Positions 23,101-31,695 are shown, numbered from the stretch's first letter. The stretch: DNA of 49,657 nucleotides from Leuconostoc miyukkimchii (GCF_019656055.1 NZ_BPKY01000009.1:1-49657), one strand, 5' to 3'. Notes: a model not told the origin generated them from the sequence alone. Made by a program: numbers and translations.

Positions 23101-24951
23101 ATGCAACATAATATTCTTAAACATAAAAATAAAATTATGAGTATCAGTGGCTTACTCATTGCCTTAGGACTAATCGCACACTTTATTTTTGCCAATACAA
23201 CAATTTCTAATAGTGCTTTTATTATAGCTTCGATATTAGGCGCTACCCCCATTTCTTTACAGGCTTATCAGGCTATGAAAGTAAAAGTAGTAAGTATTGA
23301 TGTTTTAGTAACGATAGCGGTCATTGGTGCTCTCTTTATTCAAAATTATGAAGAATCAGCAATTGTTACTTTTTTATTTTTATTTGGATCATATTTAGAA
23401 CAACGAACACTTAACCAAACACGATCAGCTATTAAAGAGTTGACGGAAATGGCTCCAGAAACTGCTTTTAAGCAATTGACAGGGGGACAATTTGCAGAAG
23501 TAGATATTGATGAAGTAGAAGAAGGGGATATTCTCCTAGTAAAGACTGGTGCCAAGATTCCCGTAGATGGTAGGGTAACTACTGGAAAAGGATATGTAAA
23601 TGAGGCTAATATCACAGGTGAATCTTTACCTTTAAAGAAAGAAAAAGACGATGAAGTATTTGCCGGTACTATTATGGACAACGGTACTATTCAAATAGTG
23701 GCTGATAGAGTAGGGGAAGATTCTACATTTGGAAAAATTATTGGGTTGGTAGAAGAAGCACAGGATTCTAAATCAGAAGCAGAACGATTCATTGACCAGT
23801 TTTCTCGCTGGTATACACCTGCAGTACTTACAATTGGGCTGTTGGTTTGGGTATTAACCAAAGATACAGAACTTGCGATTACTGTATTAGTACTTGGTTG
23901 CCCAGGAGCCTTGGTAATTGGTGTACCTGTTTCAAATGTTGCGGGGATAGGAAATGGCGCAAAAAATGGTATTTTATTTAAAGGTTCTGAAGTGATTAGT
24001 CATTTTGCCAATGCAGATACAGTGTTATTCGATAAAACAGGTACCTTAACTGAAGGAAAGCCTGAAGTGAGCGATATTATTTATTATGGAAATAATCAGG
24101 AGGAGGATTTATCTCTATTGCTTTCAGTTGAAAGTGAGTCTGATCATCCATTAGCTGTCGCTATTGTAAATAAATTAGCACAATATAAAGTAAGGCCTAT
24201 AGAAAATACACAGGTTGTAAAAGGTGGGGGCGTAATTGCTCACGTAGATGGGCACGTTGTTTCAGTAGGAAATAAAACCTTAATGAAACAAGAAAGTATA
24301 CCGCTATCTGATGATGTTCTTAAAAAATTGAATAAATTAGAAAGAACCGGTAATTCAATTGTATTAACGGCAGTTGATCATAAGTTAATCATGTTAATGG
24401 GTATCCGCGACAAAGTTCGACCAGGTGTTAAGCAGGACTTACAAAAATTAAAATCACTTGGTATTAAAAATCTCATTGTATTATCAGGTGATAACCAAGG
24501 TACAGTTAATTCAGTTAAAAAGGAACTAGGTTTAACCGAAGCCCATGGTGATATGCTACCAGAGGACAAGCAAGCATTTCTAAAAAAACGACAGGACTCA
24601 GGTGAAATAGTTGTTTTTATCGGTGACGGCGTTAATGACAGTCCCTCTCTGGCTACTGCAGAGGTAGGTATAGCTATGGGGAATGGAACAGATGTCGCAA
24701 TTGAAAGTTCAGATATTGTTTTAATGAATTCTAACTTTAACCGTCTTCCTCATGCTTTAGGCCTAGCAAAAGTAACATATGCTAATATGCGACAAAATAT
24801 TCTAATTGCTGTTGGCGTCGTGATAATACTATTGGTTAGTTTAATATTTAGTGAATGGATGTCTATGTCAATTGGGATGTTGATTCATGAGGCCAGTATT
24901 TTAGTAGTTATTTTAAATGCAATGAGATTAAGAGGTTATCAATTAAGATAA
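23101..24951 (+). CDS. P1B-type heavy metal-transporting ATPase with CPG motif
   Basis: 616 residues without an N-terminal metal-binding domain. The membrane metal site reads GCPGALVIGVPVS, with Cys-Pro-Gly (267-269) where Cu, Cd or Zn pumps have CPC. Actuator TGES, phosphorylation DKTGTLTEGKP (Asp311), the His-Pro motif DHPLA and the hinge GDGVNDSPSLA are all present. It exports a transition metal by ATP hydrolysis. CPG is unusual, and the companion genes (HMA protein, Dps, Crp/Fnr) point to iron, copper or manganese; the metal is not decided by sequence. Ribosome site GGGAG, ATG start. First gene of a four-gene operon. Confidence 0.9.
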   Translation: MQHNILKHKNKIMSISGLLIALGLIAHFIFANTTISNSAFIIASILGATPISLQAYQAMKVKVVSIDVLVTIAVIGALFIQNYEESAIVTFLFLFGSYLEQRTLNQTRSAIKELTEMAPETAFKQLTGGQFAEVDIDEVEEGDILLVKTGAKIPVDGRVTTGKGYVNEANITGESLPLKKEKDDEVFAGTIMDNGTIQIVADRVGEDSTFGKIIGLVEEAQDSKSEAERFIDQFSRWYTPAVLTIGLLVWVLTKDTELAITVLVLGCPGALVIGVPVSNVAGIGNGAKNGILFKGSEVISHFANADTVLFDKTGTLTEGKPEVSDIIYYGNNQEEDLSLLLSVESESDHPLAVAIVNKLAQYKVRPIENTQVVKGGGVIAHVDGHVVSVGNKTLMKQESIPLSDDVLKKLNKLERTGNSIVLTAVDHKLIMLMGIRDKVRPGVKQDLQKLKSLGIKNLIVLSGDNQGTVNSVKKELGLTEAHGDMLPEDKQAFLKKRQDSGEIVVFIGDGVNDSPSLATAEVGIAMGNGTDVAIESSDIVLMNSNFNRLPHALGLAKVTYANMRQNILIAVGVVIILLVSLIFSEWMSMSIGMLIHEASILVVILNAMRLRGYQLR

Positions 24952-25014
24952 TTGATCTATATCAAGTATCTTAAAAAGAATGGCCTATATAATTCATTTA
25001 AAGGAGTGATAGAT

Positions 25015-25251
25015 ATGACTAAAGCAACACTAAAATTAGAAACATTAACTTGTCCATCATGTTTACAAAAAATCGAACGTGGTTTAAAACAGACTGCTGG
25101 TGTAAAAAAAGATTCTGTAAAAGTACTTTTCAATGCGAGTAAGGTAAAAGTGGATTTTGATGAAAATCAGGTCAATTTGAATACAATTGAAAAAGCAATT
25201 GAAGACTTAGGATACCCAGTAATTAGTTCAAAAGTAAAGGAAGGTGCATAA
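25015..25251 (+). CDS. HMA-domain metal-binding protein (CopZ-like)
   Basis: 78 residues from the ATG at 25015 (AAAGGAG at proper spacing; the longer frame from 24952 has none). One ferredoxin-like HMA domain with metal motif LTCPSCLQKIE (CxxC at about 14-17) and the typical ending TIEKAIEDLGYPVISS. It would carry the metal, or serve as the detached N-terminal domain of the ATPase upstream, which lacks one. Its stop overlaps the region of the Dps start, one base apart. Confidence 0.9.
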   Translation: MTKATLKLETLTCPSCLQKIERGLKQTAGVKKDSVKVLFNASKVKVDFDENQVNLNTIEKAIEDLGYPVISSKVKEGA

Positions 25252-25252
25252 A

Positions 25253-25804
25253 ATGACAACGGTAAATGAAAGGCAAGAAAAATTAGCTGCCGAACAAGCA
25301 TATAAAGAACACATTCATCATACTAAGATTAATTCTGCAGCTGTTACAGATCATATACTTGCTAATATTCATACATTACATGTAAAATTGCATCAATATC
25401 ATTGGTATGTAAAAGGCAAAAATTTCTATGCATTGCATAATGTTTTTGAAAATTTATATAACGAGAATGAGGCATGGTTTGATAAAATTGCAGAACGTTT
25501 ACTAGCTTCAGGATTTAAGCCAGCATCAACAACTACTGAATTTCAAGAATTTACAACGATTTCTGAAGATTCTTCGGAAAAATATTACACTGCTGATGAG
25601 ATGGTCCTACAGATAGTAGAAGATTTTAGATCTAATCGAGAATTTACTATTCGTGCAATTCGCTTAGCACAGGAAGAAGAAAATGATGCTTTGGAAGATT
25701 CACTAATTAGTTATAAAGCTTATTTAGACGTAAATATTTGGCAACTTCAAGCATTTATTAATAAGGATGCCTTAGAAGACGATGACTATATAGATAACGA
25801 TTAA
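25253..25804 (+). CDS. dps: Dps-family ferritin-like protein
   Basis: 183 residues from the ATG at 25253 (GGAAGG 7 bases upstream; an in-frame GTG at 25244 is less likely). Dps ferroxidase-site text is clear: HTLHVKLHQYHWYVKGKNFYALH and ENLYNENEAWFDKIAERLL, where His, Asp and Glu from two subunits bind iron. A 12-mer shell that oxidises Fe2+ with H2O2, stores iron and protects DNA. Placed between a metal pump, its chaperone and a redox regulator, it suggests that the operon answers iron/peroxide stress. The C-terminus is acidic (EDDDYIDND). Confidence 0.93.
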   Translation: MTTVNERQEKLAAEQAYKEHIHHTKINSAAVTDHILANIHTLHVKLHQYHWYVKGKNFYALHNVFENLYNENEAWFDKIAERLLASGFKPASTTTEFQEFTTISEDSSEKYYTADEMVLQIVEDFRSNREFTIRAIRLAQEEENDALEDSLISYKAYLDVNIWQLQAFINKDALEDDDYIDND

Positions 25805-25820
25805 TTAGGAGAAAAACGGT

Positions 25821-26513
25821 ATGGCATACCATAATCATCATAGTCATGTAGATTGTATACGTTTAGTGCCGATTTTCAATCATCTCAATGATGAACAAAT
25901 GCATCTAATTGCTCAATCAGCGAATGAAGTACAATACGTAAAGAATGAGCTATTATTTAGGTTTGGTGATAAAGATGACACATTATATATCATAAACAAT
26001 GGACGTGTACGTATTTATAGCCTAAGTGAGTCTGGTCGTGAGCAAACCATACGTATCCTACATCCGGGTGATTTTATGGGGGAAGTTGCTGTTTTACAGA
26101 CTGAAGGTTATCATTCGAATTATGCTGAAGCAATATCGGAAACAAGTATTTGTAGGATTCATAAAAAGGATTTAGATCAATATTTAGATCGCTATCCAGA
26201 AATCATGCGACGAATATTATCGGATATTACAAAACGACTACAGTTATCAGAAAAACAAACTGTGCAAGTCAGTACTGAACCTGTTGAAGCTCGAATTATT
26301 GATTTTCTATCAGAAAATGTTGAAGATGAAAAAAACCATACTTATGTGACTTTACCCATGTCAAAAAAAGATTTGGCTACTTACCTGGGGACAACTCCAG
26401 AAACAATAAGCCGTAAGTTCTCATCATTGGAAGAGAGAGGTCTAATTAAACGGCACACCCAAAAATGTGTTGAGATATTTGATTTAGATGAATTATTATT
26501 TGTATCAAGTTAA
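25821..26513 (+). CDS. Crp/Fnr-family transcription regulator
   Basis: 230 residues: a cyclic-nucleotide-binding-type barrel (about 15-125, with RFGDKDDTLYIINNGRVRIY and HPGDFMGEVAVL) and a Crp winged helix (MSKKDLATYLGTTPETISRKFSSLEERGLI). Cys12 in an unusual HNHHSHVDC N-terminus and a second Cys near the end (TQKCVEI) recall the two-cysteine, redox-sensing Flp of Lactobacillus casei; the His cluster could bind metal. It lacks the four-Cys iron-sulfur set of true FNR. It likely binds the TTGAT-N4-GTCAA box ahead of this operon. Ribosome site AGGAG, 16 bases after dps. Confidence 0.92.
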   Translation: MAYHNHHSHVDCIRLVPIFNHLNDEQMHLIAQSANEVQYVKNELLFRFGDKDDTLYIINNGRVRIYSLSESGREQTIRILHPGDFMGEVAVLQTEGYHSNYAEAISETSICRIHKKDLDQYLDRYPEIMRRILSDITKRLQLSEKQTVQVSTEPVEARIIDFLSENVEDEKNHTYVTLPMSKKDLATYLGTTPETISRKFSSLEERGLIKRHTQKCVEIFDLDELLFVSS

Positions 26514-26533
26514 GTCGATTTATACTTAAAAAT

Positions 26534-27147
26534 AAGGATATCGTTTTAAATGATGAACATGGCGGTACACAGTTCATCGTCACTAACCTAAGTCTTCCAC
26601 AAAAAGACATCGTCCGTGTTTACCGCAAGCTTGCGGCGATTGAAGATATTATTCGCGAGCTTAAAGGTGGATTTGCCTTTGGCAAAACTGATAGCAGTTC
26701 ATTTTTCGCCAACAAAGCGCGCATGTGGATCTCAGTAATTGCATCAAACTTGATGCGGTTGATGAAGAGTATTGCGTTGGACGACCAGCAACAATCGTGG
26801 ACAATCAATACCTTTCGAGACCGTTTGTTAAAAATCGGTGGACGTGTGTCACTAAGCACGCCCGCAAGGTGATTTTGACGTTAGATAGCCGCATCCAAGA
26901 ACAATTCGATGGTCTGTTCTGGCGAGCTTGGGAACGACTAAATGCTTTGTGGCAATAAAACAACGAAGTAGATTTTAAAAAAAATAGCAAAATCTGGCTG
27001 GTTTTAGTGTTCCTATTTTTCTCAAAAAACGCTCAATCGAAAAAACACCCTGAAACTGTGCCAAGGTAATGGCAGTTTCAAGGTGTTTTATCGTATTTTA
27101 CTGATTTAGCTGTGGTTAAAAATTTAGTGCATGAATAATCCGGGTTT
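26534..27147 (+). pseudogene. IS1380-family element, right half with broken transposase
   Basis: The frame KDIVRVYRKLAAIEDIIREL then FAFGKTDSSSFFANKARMW is the C-terminal catalytic part of an IS1380 transposase (the Tyr/Glu-containing IIRELK block). After GGRVSL the reading jumps to another frame and ends at 26958. The element's right end ATGAATAATCCGGG is at about 27131-27144. A hairpin at 27041-27089 (AACACCCTTGAAACTG type) lies inside. The N-terminal half is missing here, but a left half stands at 28192-28448. Confidence 0.8.
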
Positions 27148-27258
27148 TATTTGTTTCGTTTTTGAAACATTTTTAATCCGATGTGAAATTACCGATAATT
27201 GGTCACTTTTTTCTTATATATTGGTTTTATCACCACTGAGAGAAACTGGAGAAAATAA

Positions 27259-27744
27259 ATGAAAAAACACGTTTCAGCCATCGTCTACGGTGGCTTAGAT
27301 GGCATTATCACGACGTTCGCAGTCGTTGCTGGATCGGTCGGTGGTAACGTTTCAAACATCGTTATCATCATTTTGGGATTCTCAAACTTATTAGCCGATG
27401 GCTTTTCAATGGGGGCCGGTGCCTACCTGTCAGCAACATCGGATAACAATCAATCAAAAAGTAAAGCATTGGCAGCTGGTATCGCGACATTCATTTCGTT
27501 TAACGTCTTCGGTTTAATTCCACTAGGTGCCTACTTAATTACAAATGCGTTCATTCACGACAAAGCCATCGCCTTTCCAATCGCCTTTGTCATCGTCGGT
27601 GTCTCTTTGGCGTTGCTAGGCTGGGTGAAGGCCAACCTGTCAGAGCAGAAAGTAAGAACAGAAATTCTACGCACACTTTCTATCGGGTACGTCGCTGCAA
27701 TTGTTGCTTATGGCGTTGGTATCTTACTGAATTATTATTTGTAG
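27259..27744 (+). CDS. VIT1/CCC1-family transporter, short form
   Basis: 161 residues, five hydrophobic segments. The family signature lies in YGGLDGIITTFAVVAGSVGG and GFSNLLADGFSMGAGAYLSA (Asp and Gly/Ala pattern of helix 1-2 with the metal-path Met). Usual VIT proteins have about 225 residues with a cytosolic helical domain between helices 2 and 3; that domain is absent here, a form known in bacteria. It should export Fe2+ or Mn2+. GC-richer codons than the neighbours, and its place between two IS1380 halves, point to recent acquisition. GGAG ribosome site, own terminator. Confidence 0.85.
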   Translation: MKKHVSAIVYGGLDGIITTFAVVAGSVGGNVSNIVIIILGFSNLLADGFSMGAGAYLSATSDNNQSKSKALAAGIATFISFNVFGLIPLGAYLITNAFIHDKAIAFPIAFVIVGVSLALLGWVKANLSEQKVRTEILRTLSIGYVAAIVAYGVGILLNYYL

Positions 27745-27745
27745 A

Positions 27746-27785
27746 CAAAAAAACACCTTGAATATTCAAGACGTTTTTCTTTTTA
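27746..27785 (+). terminator. Terminator of the short VIT gene
   Basis: AAAAACACCTTGAATATTCAAGACGTTTTTCTTTTT: stem AAACACCTTGAAT with ATTCAAG-ACGTTTTT (one mismatch pair), then T-rich. Directly after the stop. Confidence 0.7.
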
Positions 27786-27809
27786 GATATTTAGTTATAT
27801 GGTAATCAG

Positions 27810-27932
27810 TTATAGATTATTTAAGTCAAACAATCCTCGACGCTTAGCTTCTTCTTTAGCTGCGTTCATTAAATCAGCAGAGTATAGCGCATCAGGGTGC
27901 TTGCCTGTCGATTCGTTAGAAATAATCCGGGT
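27810..27932 (-). pseudogene. C-terminal fragment of an unknown gene
   Basis: The minus strand is open from an IS1380-type end (CCCGGATTATT, 27931) to a stop at 27810: RIISNESTGKHPDALYSADL and MNAAKEEAKRRGLFDLNNL. It has no start and is cut by the IS end. The family is not recognised. Between 27933 and 28191 I see no gene, only a hairpin-like ACCCCAAACAGG...CTGTTCGGGG near 28112-28138. Confidence 0.4.
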
Positions 27933-28191
27933 AAAATTTTAAATCATATTTTTAGAACACCTTTAATTGAGTCGACCTGTAATAGCTAACCATGTATACA
28001 AAGAAACGATATGTTATATTACGTCATCGAAAATGGTGTCCTTAGGGAGTTACTTTTAGTGGTTACCAACACGCCTGCTGACAAAAAACACTTTTTTGTA
28101 AAGAAAACCCCAAACAGGTGAGTAAATCTGTTCGGGGATATCTAGAAAGACGCTCTATGGTCGAGAAAAGTGAGATGGTGTAGAACTTAAT

Positions 28192-28448
28192 ACCCGGATT
28201 ATTCATCAAGACAAACAAAAACCCGCTGAAACAGCAAGTTAATACCGTTTCAGCGGGTTTTGCGCTTTCACCCGTTGGGTGAAAACCATAGGAGCTCTTT
28301 GTTATGATATTTTGTTAGTGAAAAACAAACCAAATACTCAAAAATTGGAGCGTCTAAAATTATGACTCAAAAAGTATTACCTAGCAACCCTTTAGTTGCA
28401 GTTTCAGACAATGGGGCACCAATTACCTCGGATGGTGGCAACGTGTAA
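28192..28448 (+). pseudogene. IS1380-family element, left half
   Basis: Begins with the inverted-repeat end ACCCGGATTATTCAT, then a hairpin AACCCGCTGAAAC/GTTTCAGCGGGTT. The transposase start at 28362 (GGAG ribosome site) reads MTQKVLPSNPLVAVSDNGAP and ITSDGGNV before a stop at 28448, the N-terminus of an IS1380 transposase. The rest is lost. Together with the right half at 26534-27147 this brackets the short VIT gene with ends in direct order. Confidence 0.75.
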
Positions 28449-28554
28449 TGATGTTGTCTAATTGTGCCTTAGTAATCCTAGTCATTAAAAATACCTCCAT
28501 AGTGGCGTCAAAATGAACAAATACGTGCTAATTTAGGGAGATTAGTTGGCGTTA

Positions 28555-29142
28555 TTACCCAAAATCAATTTGATCTAACATTGTTTCGCGACTTGCTTGA
28601 TCTAACCCCAGATAAGTAAGCGTCATAGCCTCACTCGAATGATTCAATAAGTGCATGACTAAACCAATATTGTAGTTTGATTGCGTATAAACGCGATAGG
28701 CGCCTGTTTTACGCATGGTATGTGTGCCCAGATAGTTGATGCCTAAGAGATCACCAACGCGTGCCATCACCTTATAAAACTGCTTCTCAGTGATATGACG
28801 GTCTGGATGGGCCGTTGAGGGAAATAACCAGTCTGAATTGATATTCTGTTGGACTAGCCAATCATGATATTGCAACAAGTCTTGTTGCACGGGCTTTAAA
28901 TATAGTGTATTTGCTTTACCGGTCTTTTTATCATGAATAAAGGCCGTGTGTTTAACAGAGCCATCTGGATTATAGACATCGGATTTCTTTAACGTCATCA
29001 CATCACTCACCCGCAGCAGGGTGGCTTTGCCAACTTGAAAGATGGTGTAGTTACGGCGACCTGCCCGAAAACTATCTAGTAAGGTGTCTTGCACCATTTT
29101 TAAGACGTTAGAGTCTTTGATTGGGAGTACGATTTGTTGCAT
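28555..29142 (-). CDS. Tyrosine-type site-specific recombinase (small plasmid integrase)
   Basis: 195 residues, only the catalytic domain of a phage-type integrase. The active residues are present: Arg in TLLRVSDVMTL, His-x-x-Arg in GTHTMRKTGAYRV, His in LLNHSSEAM and Tyr in LTYLGLDQ. Such short recombinases are common in LAB plasmids, where they probably resolve multimers or catalyse local rearrangements. ATG start without a strong ribosome site. A fragment of a second copy lies at 22875-22990, so the gene has taken part in, or marks, recombination. Confidence 0.88.
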   Translation of the reverse strand: MQQIVLPIKDSNVLKMVQDTLLDSFRAGRRNYTIFQVGKATLLRVSDVMTLKKSDVYNPDGSVKHTAFIHDKKTGKANTLYLKPVQQDLLQYHDWLVQQNINSDWLFPSTAHPDRHITEKQFYKVMARVGDLLGINYLGTHTMRKTGAYRVYTQSNYNIGLVMHLLNHSSEAMTLTYLGLDQASRETMLDQIDFG

Positions 29143-29226
29143 ATCTATTTAACCTCAATAATAGAACAGTCCTTGCCTATAATTGGTTCACTTTTGTCAA
29201 TGAATGACCAATTATTTTTATCGTAG

Positions 29227-29315
29227 TGGTAGATTGTAAAATTAATCCGAACGCTGTTCGGACAAAAAAGATCAGTTTCCATCATAAAGGACTCCCCGCG
29301 GGACTGCAATCAGGA
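29227..29315 (+). mobile_element. Diverged IS30-like left end
   Basis: TGGTAGATTGTAAAATTAA is identical to the IS1070 left end, then TCCGAAC... differs, with TCATAAAGGACTCC at the place of the transposase leader. No transposase follows. A scar of a related IS30 element at the end of the fet genes. Confidence 0.7.
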
Positions 29316-29319
29316 GTCA

Positions 29320-30075
29320 TTACTTCAACTGTTTTTGTTCATTATAGAAATTACGGTAAGCTAAATAGCACGCAATGATTGACCCCAAACTAGTCGCTGA
29401 TAAGAGCATGAACGTGACCATAATTTGATACCTAATGGCCCGTACTGGATCGACCCCTGCAAAGATCAAACCGGACATCATCCCTGGCAGACTGACTAGA
29501 CCCACAGTCTTTGCCGAATCAATGGTTGGTGACATCCCCGTACGAATCGCCTCACGCACGATGGCAATCGAAGCATCAAGTAGACCAGCCCCTAACGCCA
29601 ACCGTTCAAGCACACCTTGCCGCTGGTCATGAAACTGACTATTGAGGCTGCGATAAGCCAGCCCAATTGCGACCATTGAATTCGACGCAATCATACCAGA
29701 AATGGGAATCATTTGCGATGGCACAAACTTAATCGCACCAGATAGCACGAGGACGCCGAGTGTTACCCCCGTACTAACAAAAATGGCTAATAACGAAATG
29801 GCTAATGCATGGTCAATCCCCGGCCCCCGTTTTTTCGCATTCCAAGCCGCATTGAAGATAATGAAGCCTATCATCGCCAGCGTTAGCCACAAATTGTTGA
29901 CTCGGAAAATATACTTTAGCAAGTAACCCACGATAAATAGTTGTACAACAGCCCGCACGACACCAATGACGATGTCCCTATCTAAGCCAAGTTTCTGCCA
30001 CAAACTAATTCCTAACGCGACGAGCACTAACATTGCCGCCAAAAATAGCGACGTATTATTAACTGCTAAATTCAT
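29320..30075 (-). CDS. fetB: Iron export ABC permease, FetB/YbbM (UPF0014)
   Basis: 251 residues with about seven membrane helices. The signature ISGMIASNSMVAIGLAYRSLNSQF and later SPTIDSAKTVGLVSLPGMMSGLIFAGVDP match the UPF0014/FetB family. In E. coli FetAB exports iron and protects from peroxide. Its ATG overlaps the fetA stop by four bases (ATGA), a classical coupled pair. It ends 5 bases from an IS30-like scar, so its terminator was replaced. The G+C is clearly higher than in the neighbouring resolvase and IS3 debris, which hints at a different source. Confidence 0.92.
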   Translation of the reverse strand: MNLAVNNTSLFLAAMLVLVALGISLWQKLGLDRDIVIGVVRAVVQLFIVGYLLKYIFRVNNLWLTLAMIGFIIFNAAWNAKKRGPGIDHALAISLLAIFVSTGVTLGVLVLSGAIKFVPSQMIPISGMIASNSMVAIGLAYRSLNSQFHDQRQGVLERLALGAGLLDASIAIVREAIRTGMSPTIDSAKTVGLVSLPGMMSGLIFAGVDPVRAIRYQIMVTFMLLSATSLGSIIACYLAYRNFYNEQKQLK

Positions 30076-30722
30076 GCGTGTACCTCCAATCTGCCAGCAA
30101 CCACTTTCGCTAACTGATCTGCCGCAGCAATCTCTGTCGCATCATGAGTAATCAAGATCGTTGTCACGTGATCCTGCTCATTTAACTGTCGTAACCAGGC
30201 GTGCACGATTTGCTTATTATTTTCATCCAAACCAGCTGTCACCTCATCTAATAACAACACTTTTGGTAAGAATAAGATGTTGCGAATCAGCGCGACCCGC
30301 TGCCGTTCACCACCGGAAAGCTCGATAATCGGCTGATGCAGGGTTCGTTCGGACAGCCCAACATTATTTAACGCCGTTACCACTCGTTGCGTATCCATGA
30401 CTTGCTTACGAATTTGGTACGGGAAAGCTAAGTTATCTGCCACCGTCTCACCAAATAACGTCGGTTGTTGGAAACAATATGAGACTTGCCGCCGATACAT
30501 GATTGGGTCATAACTTTCAATCGGCTGCCCATCAAAAATCAAGGTCCCACTTGTTTTAGAAATCATGGCCGCAATGATCCGTAATAACGTACTTTTCCCA
30601 CCACCGGATGGTCCCGTCAATGTAATATGAGCCCCAGCTGGAATCTGCCAATCAACATCATGTAAAATATGTTGATCAGCGATTTGATAATTAACTTTTT
30701 CTAAACTAATCAATGAATTCAT
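30072..30722 (-). CDS. fetA: Iron export ABC ATPase, FetA/YbbL
   Basis: 216 residues, a single nucleotide-binding domain: Walker A GPSGGGKST (about 37-45), Q-loop in FQQPTLFGE, signature LSGGERQR, Walker B VLLLDEVTAGLD and the switch His in ILITHDA. It powers FetB in the cytoplasmic membrane. The ATG overlaps the stop of the small chimeric ORF upstream by four bases; this overlap seems to be the accident of an IS3-mediated joint, so the pair may be transcribed from that ORF's promoter. Confidence 0.92.
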   Translation of the reverse strand: MNSLISLEKVNYQIADQHILHDVDWQIPAGAHITLTGPSGGGKSTLLRIIAAMISKTSGTLIFDGQPIESYDPIMYRRQVSYCFQQPTLFGETVADNLAFPYQIRKQVMDTQRVVTALNNVGLSERTLHQPIIELSGGERQRVALIRNILFLPKVLLLDEVTAGLDENNKQIVHAWLRQLNEQDHVTTILITHDATEIAAADQLAKVVAGRLEVHA

Positions 30723-30946
30723 ATGCCCACCCCCGATCGCACAATGATCGGCGCCGACAACAGCCGGATGAAAAAGTGCTCAGAAGTCAATAATGTTTGA
30801 TGTATTAATACACGAACCTGTGTAGCCATTGGCAAAGCCATATGAATCATACCTGAGTCAAAGTGTTCCGTATAACTACGGAGGAGTTCTAATTGAACTT
30901 TTAATTTATCATTATTTTCCTTGATTGATCGTTTTTGTCTAGACAT
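30719..30946 (-). pseudogene. Chimeric small ORF: hypothetical N-terminus fused through an IS3 scar to the fetA leader
   Basis: 75 codons with a good ribosome site (AGGAG) and ATG. The first 45 residues (MSRQKRSIKENNDKLKVQLE, LLRSYTEHFDSGM) look like a helical plasmid protein that I cannot name. Then the coding DNA passes into TTGACTTCTGAGCA (about 30779-30792), an IS3-type end, and runs out in sequence before fetA. Only the first part is ancestral. Its promoter may now drive fetAB. Confidence 0.5.
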
Positions 30947-30984
30947 ACGTTTTCTCCTATCTAGGGAGTATTATATCATTTTAT

Positions 30985-31072
30985 AAAAAAACAACCCCCG
31001 GTATCTACTAGTCAGATAATGAGGGTTGTTTTAATAGTCTTTTTGAGGGGTCATTATATAATTATAGACCCT
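30985..31072 (-). terminator. Terminator module (repeat copy B), downstream of arsC
   Basis: Same unit as 948-1035: hairpin AACAACC...GGTTGTT with T7 on the minus strand, followed by TTTTGAGGGGTC...GACCCT. The stem differs from copy A by paired changes that keep the pairing. It lies 130 bases after the arsC stop, past an IS3-like scar at about 31141-31172, and upstream of the chimeric ORF. Confidence 0.65.
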
Positions 31073-31199
31073 GAATGGAAGGGCATTTTAGTGAGTGCCT
31101 AGTCACATATCTAGCTCATAACCAAAGCCCTGGTATTTTCCTTAGAAGTCAATAAATTAATTGGACTGTTTTACTGCGGCACTATATGGCGTTTTTTTA

Positions 31200-31616
31200 T
31201 TAATGAACGTAGTTATTCAAACTTGTAACTAATTTTTTAATTTCGTCACGAACCTTACGGAATTCTTGTAGTTGTTCTTCTAAAGTTCCTGTGGCTTGCG
31301 CTGGGTCAGATAAAGGCCAGTGTAAACTCTTGGTTTGAGGGGGAAGCATAGGACATTTATCCTTGGCATCACCACATAAAGTAATAACTAAATCTGAAGT
31401 GTTCAAATAATTTAGATCAATTAATTTAGAGTAGTGGCTACTAATATCTACTCCATCTTCAGCCATAACTTTAACAGCATTTAGATTTAACCCATGAGTT
31501 TCAATCCCTGCACTCTCGATTTGAAACTCATTTGCCGGCAATATTTTTTTTGCATATCCTTCAGCCATTTGACTGCGACAAGAATTTCCTGTACATAAAA
31601 AATAAATTTTTTTCAT
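31200..31616 (-). CDS. arsC: Arsenate reductase, thioredoxin-coupled low-Mr phosphatase type
   Basis: 138 residues. The phosphatase loop CTGNSCRS (Cys8) and the redox pair in [14 protein letters not shown] (about Cys82 and Cys89) are the catalytic triad of the Staphylococcus pI258-type ArsC, which reduces arsenate to arsenite and is recycled by thioredoxin. No arsB or acr3 arsenite pump or arsR is beside it, so export depends on the chromosome or is lost. The Trx/TrxR operon at 1-6 kb could recharge it. ATG start; only a weak ribosome site (AGGTGG) upstream. Confidence 0.93.
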   Translation of the reverse strand: MKKIYFLCTGNSCRSQMAEGYAKKILPANEFQIESAGIETHGLNLNAVKVMAEDGVDISSHYSKLIDLNYLNTSDLVITLCGDAKDKCPMLPPQTKSLHWPLSDPAQATGTLEEQLQEFRKVRDEIKKLVTSLNNYVH

Positions 31617-31695
31617 TCTAAACCACCTATAATTTTAATTTGTATAACACCATGATACACCATAAACTTAAATGCAATGCTTTCATCAACATAGG

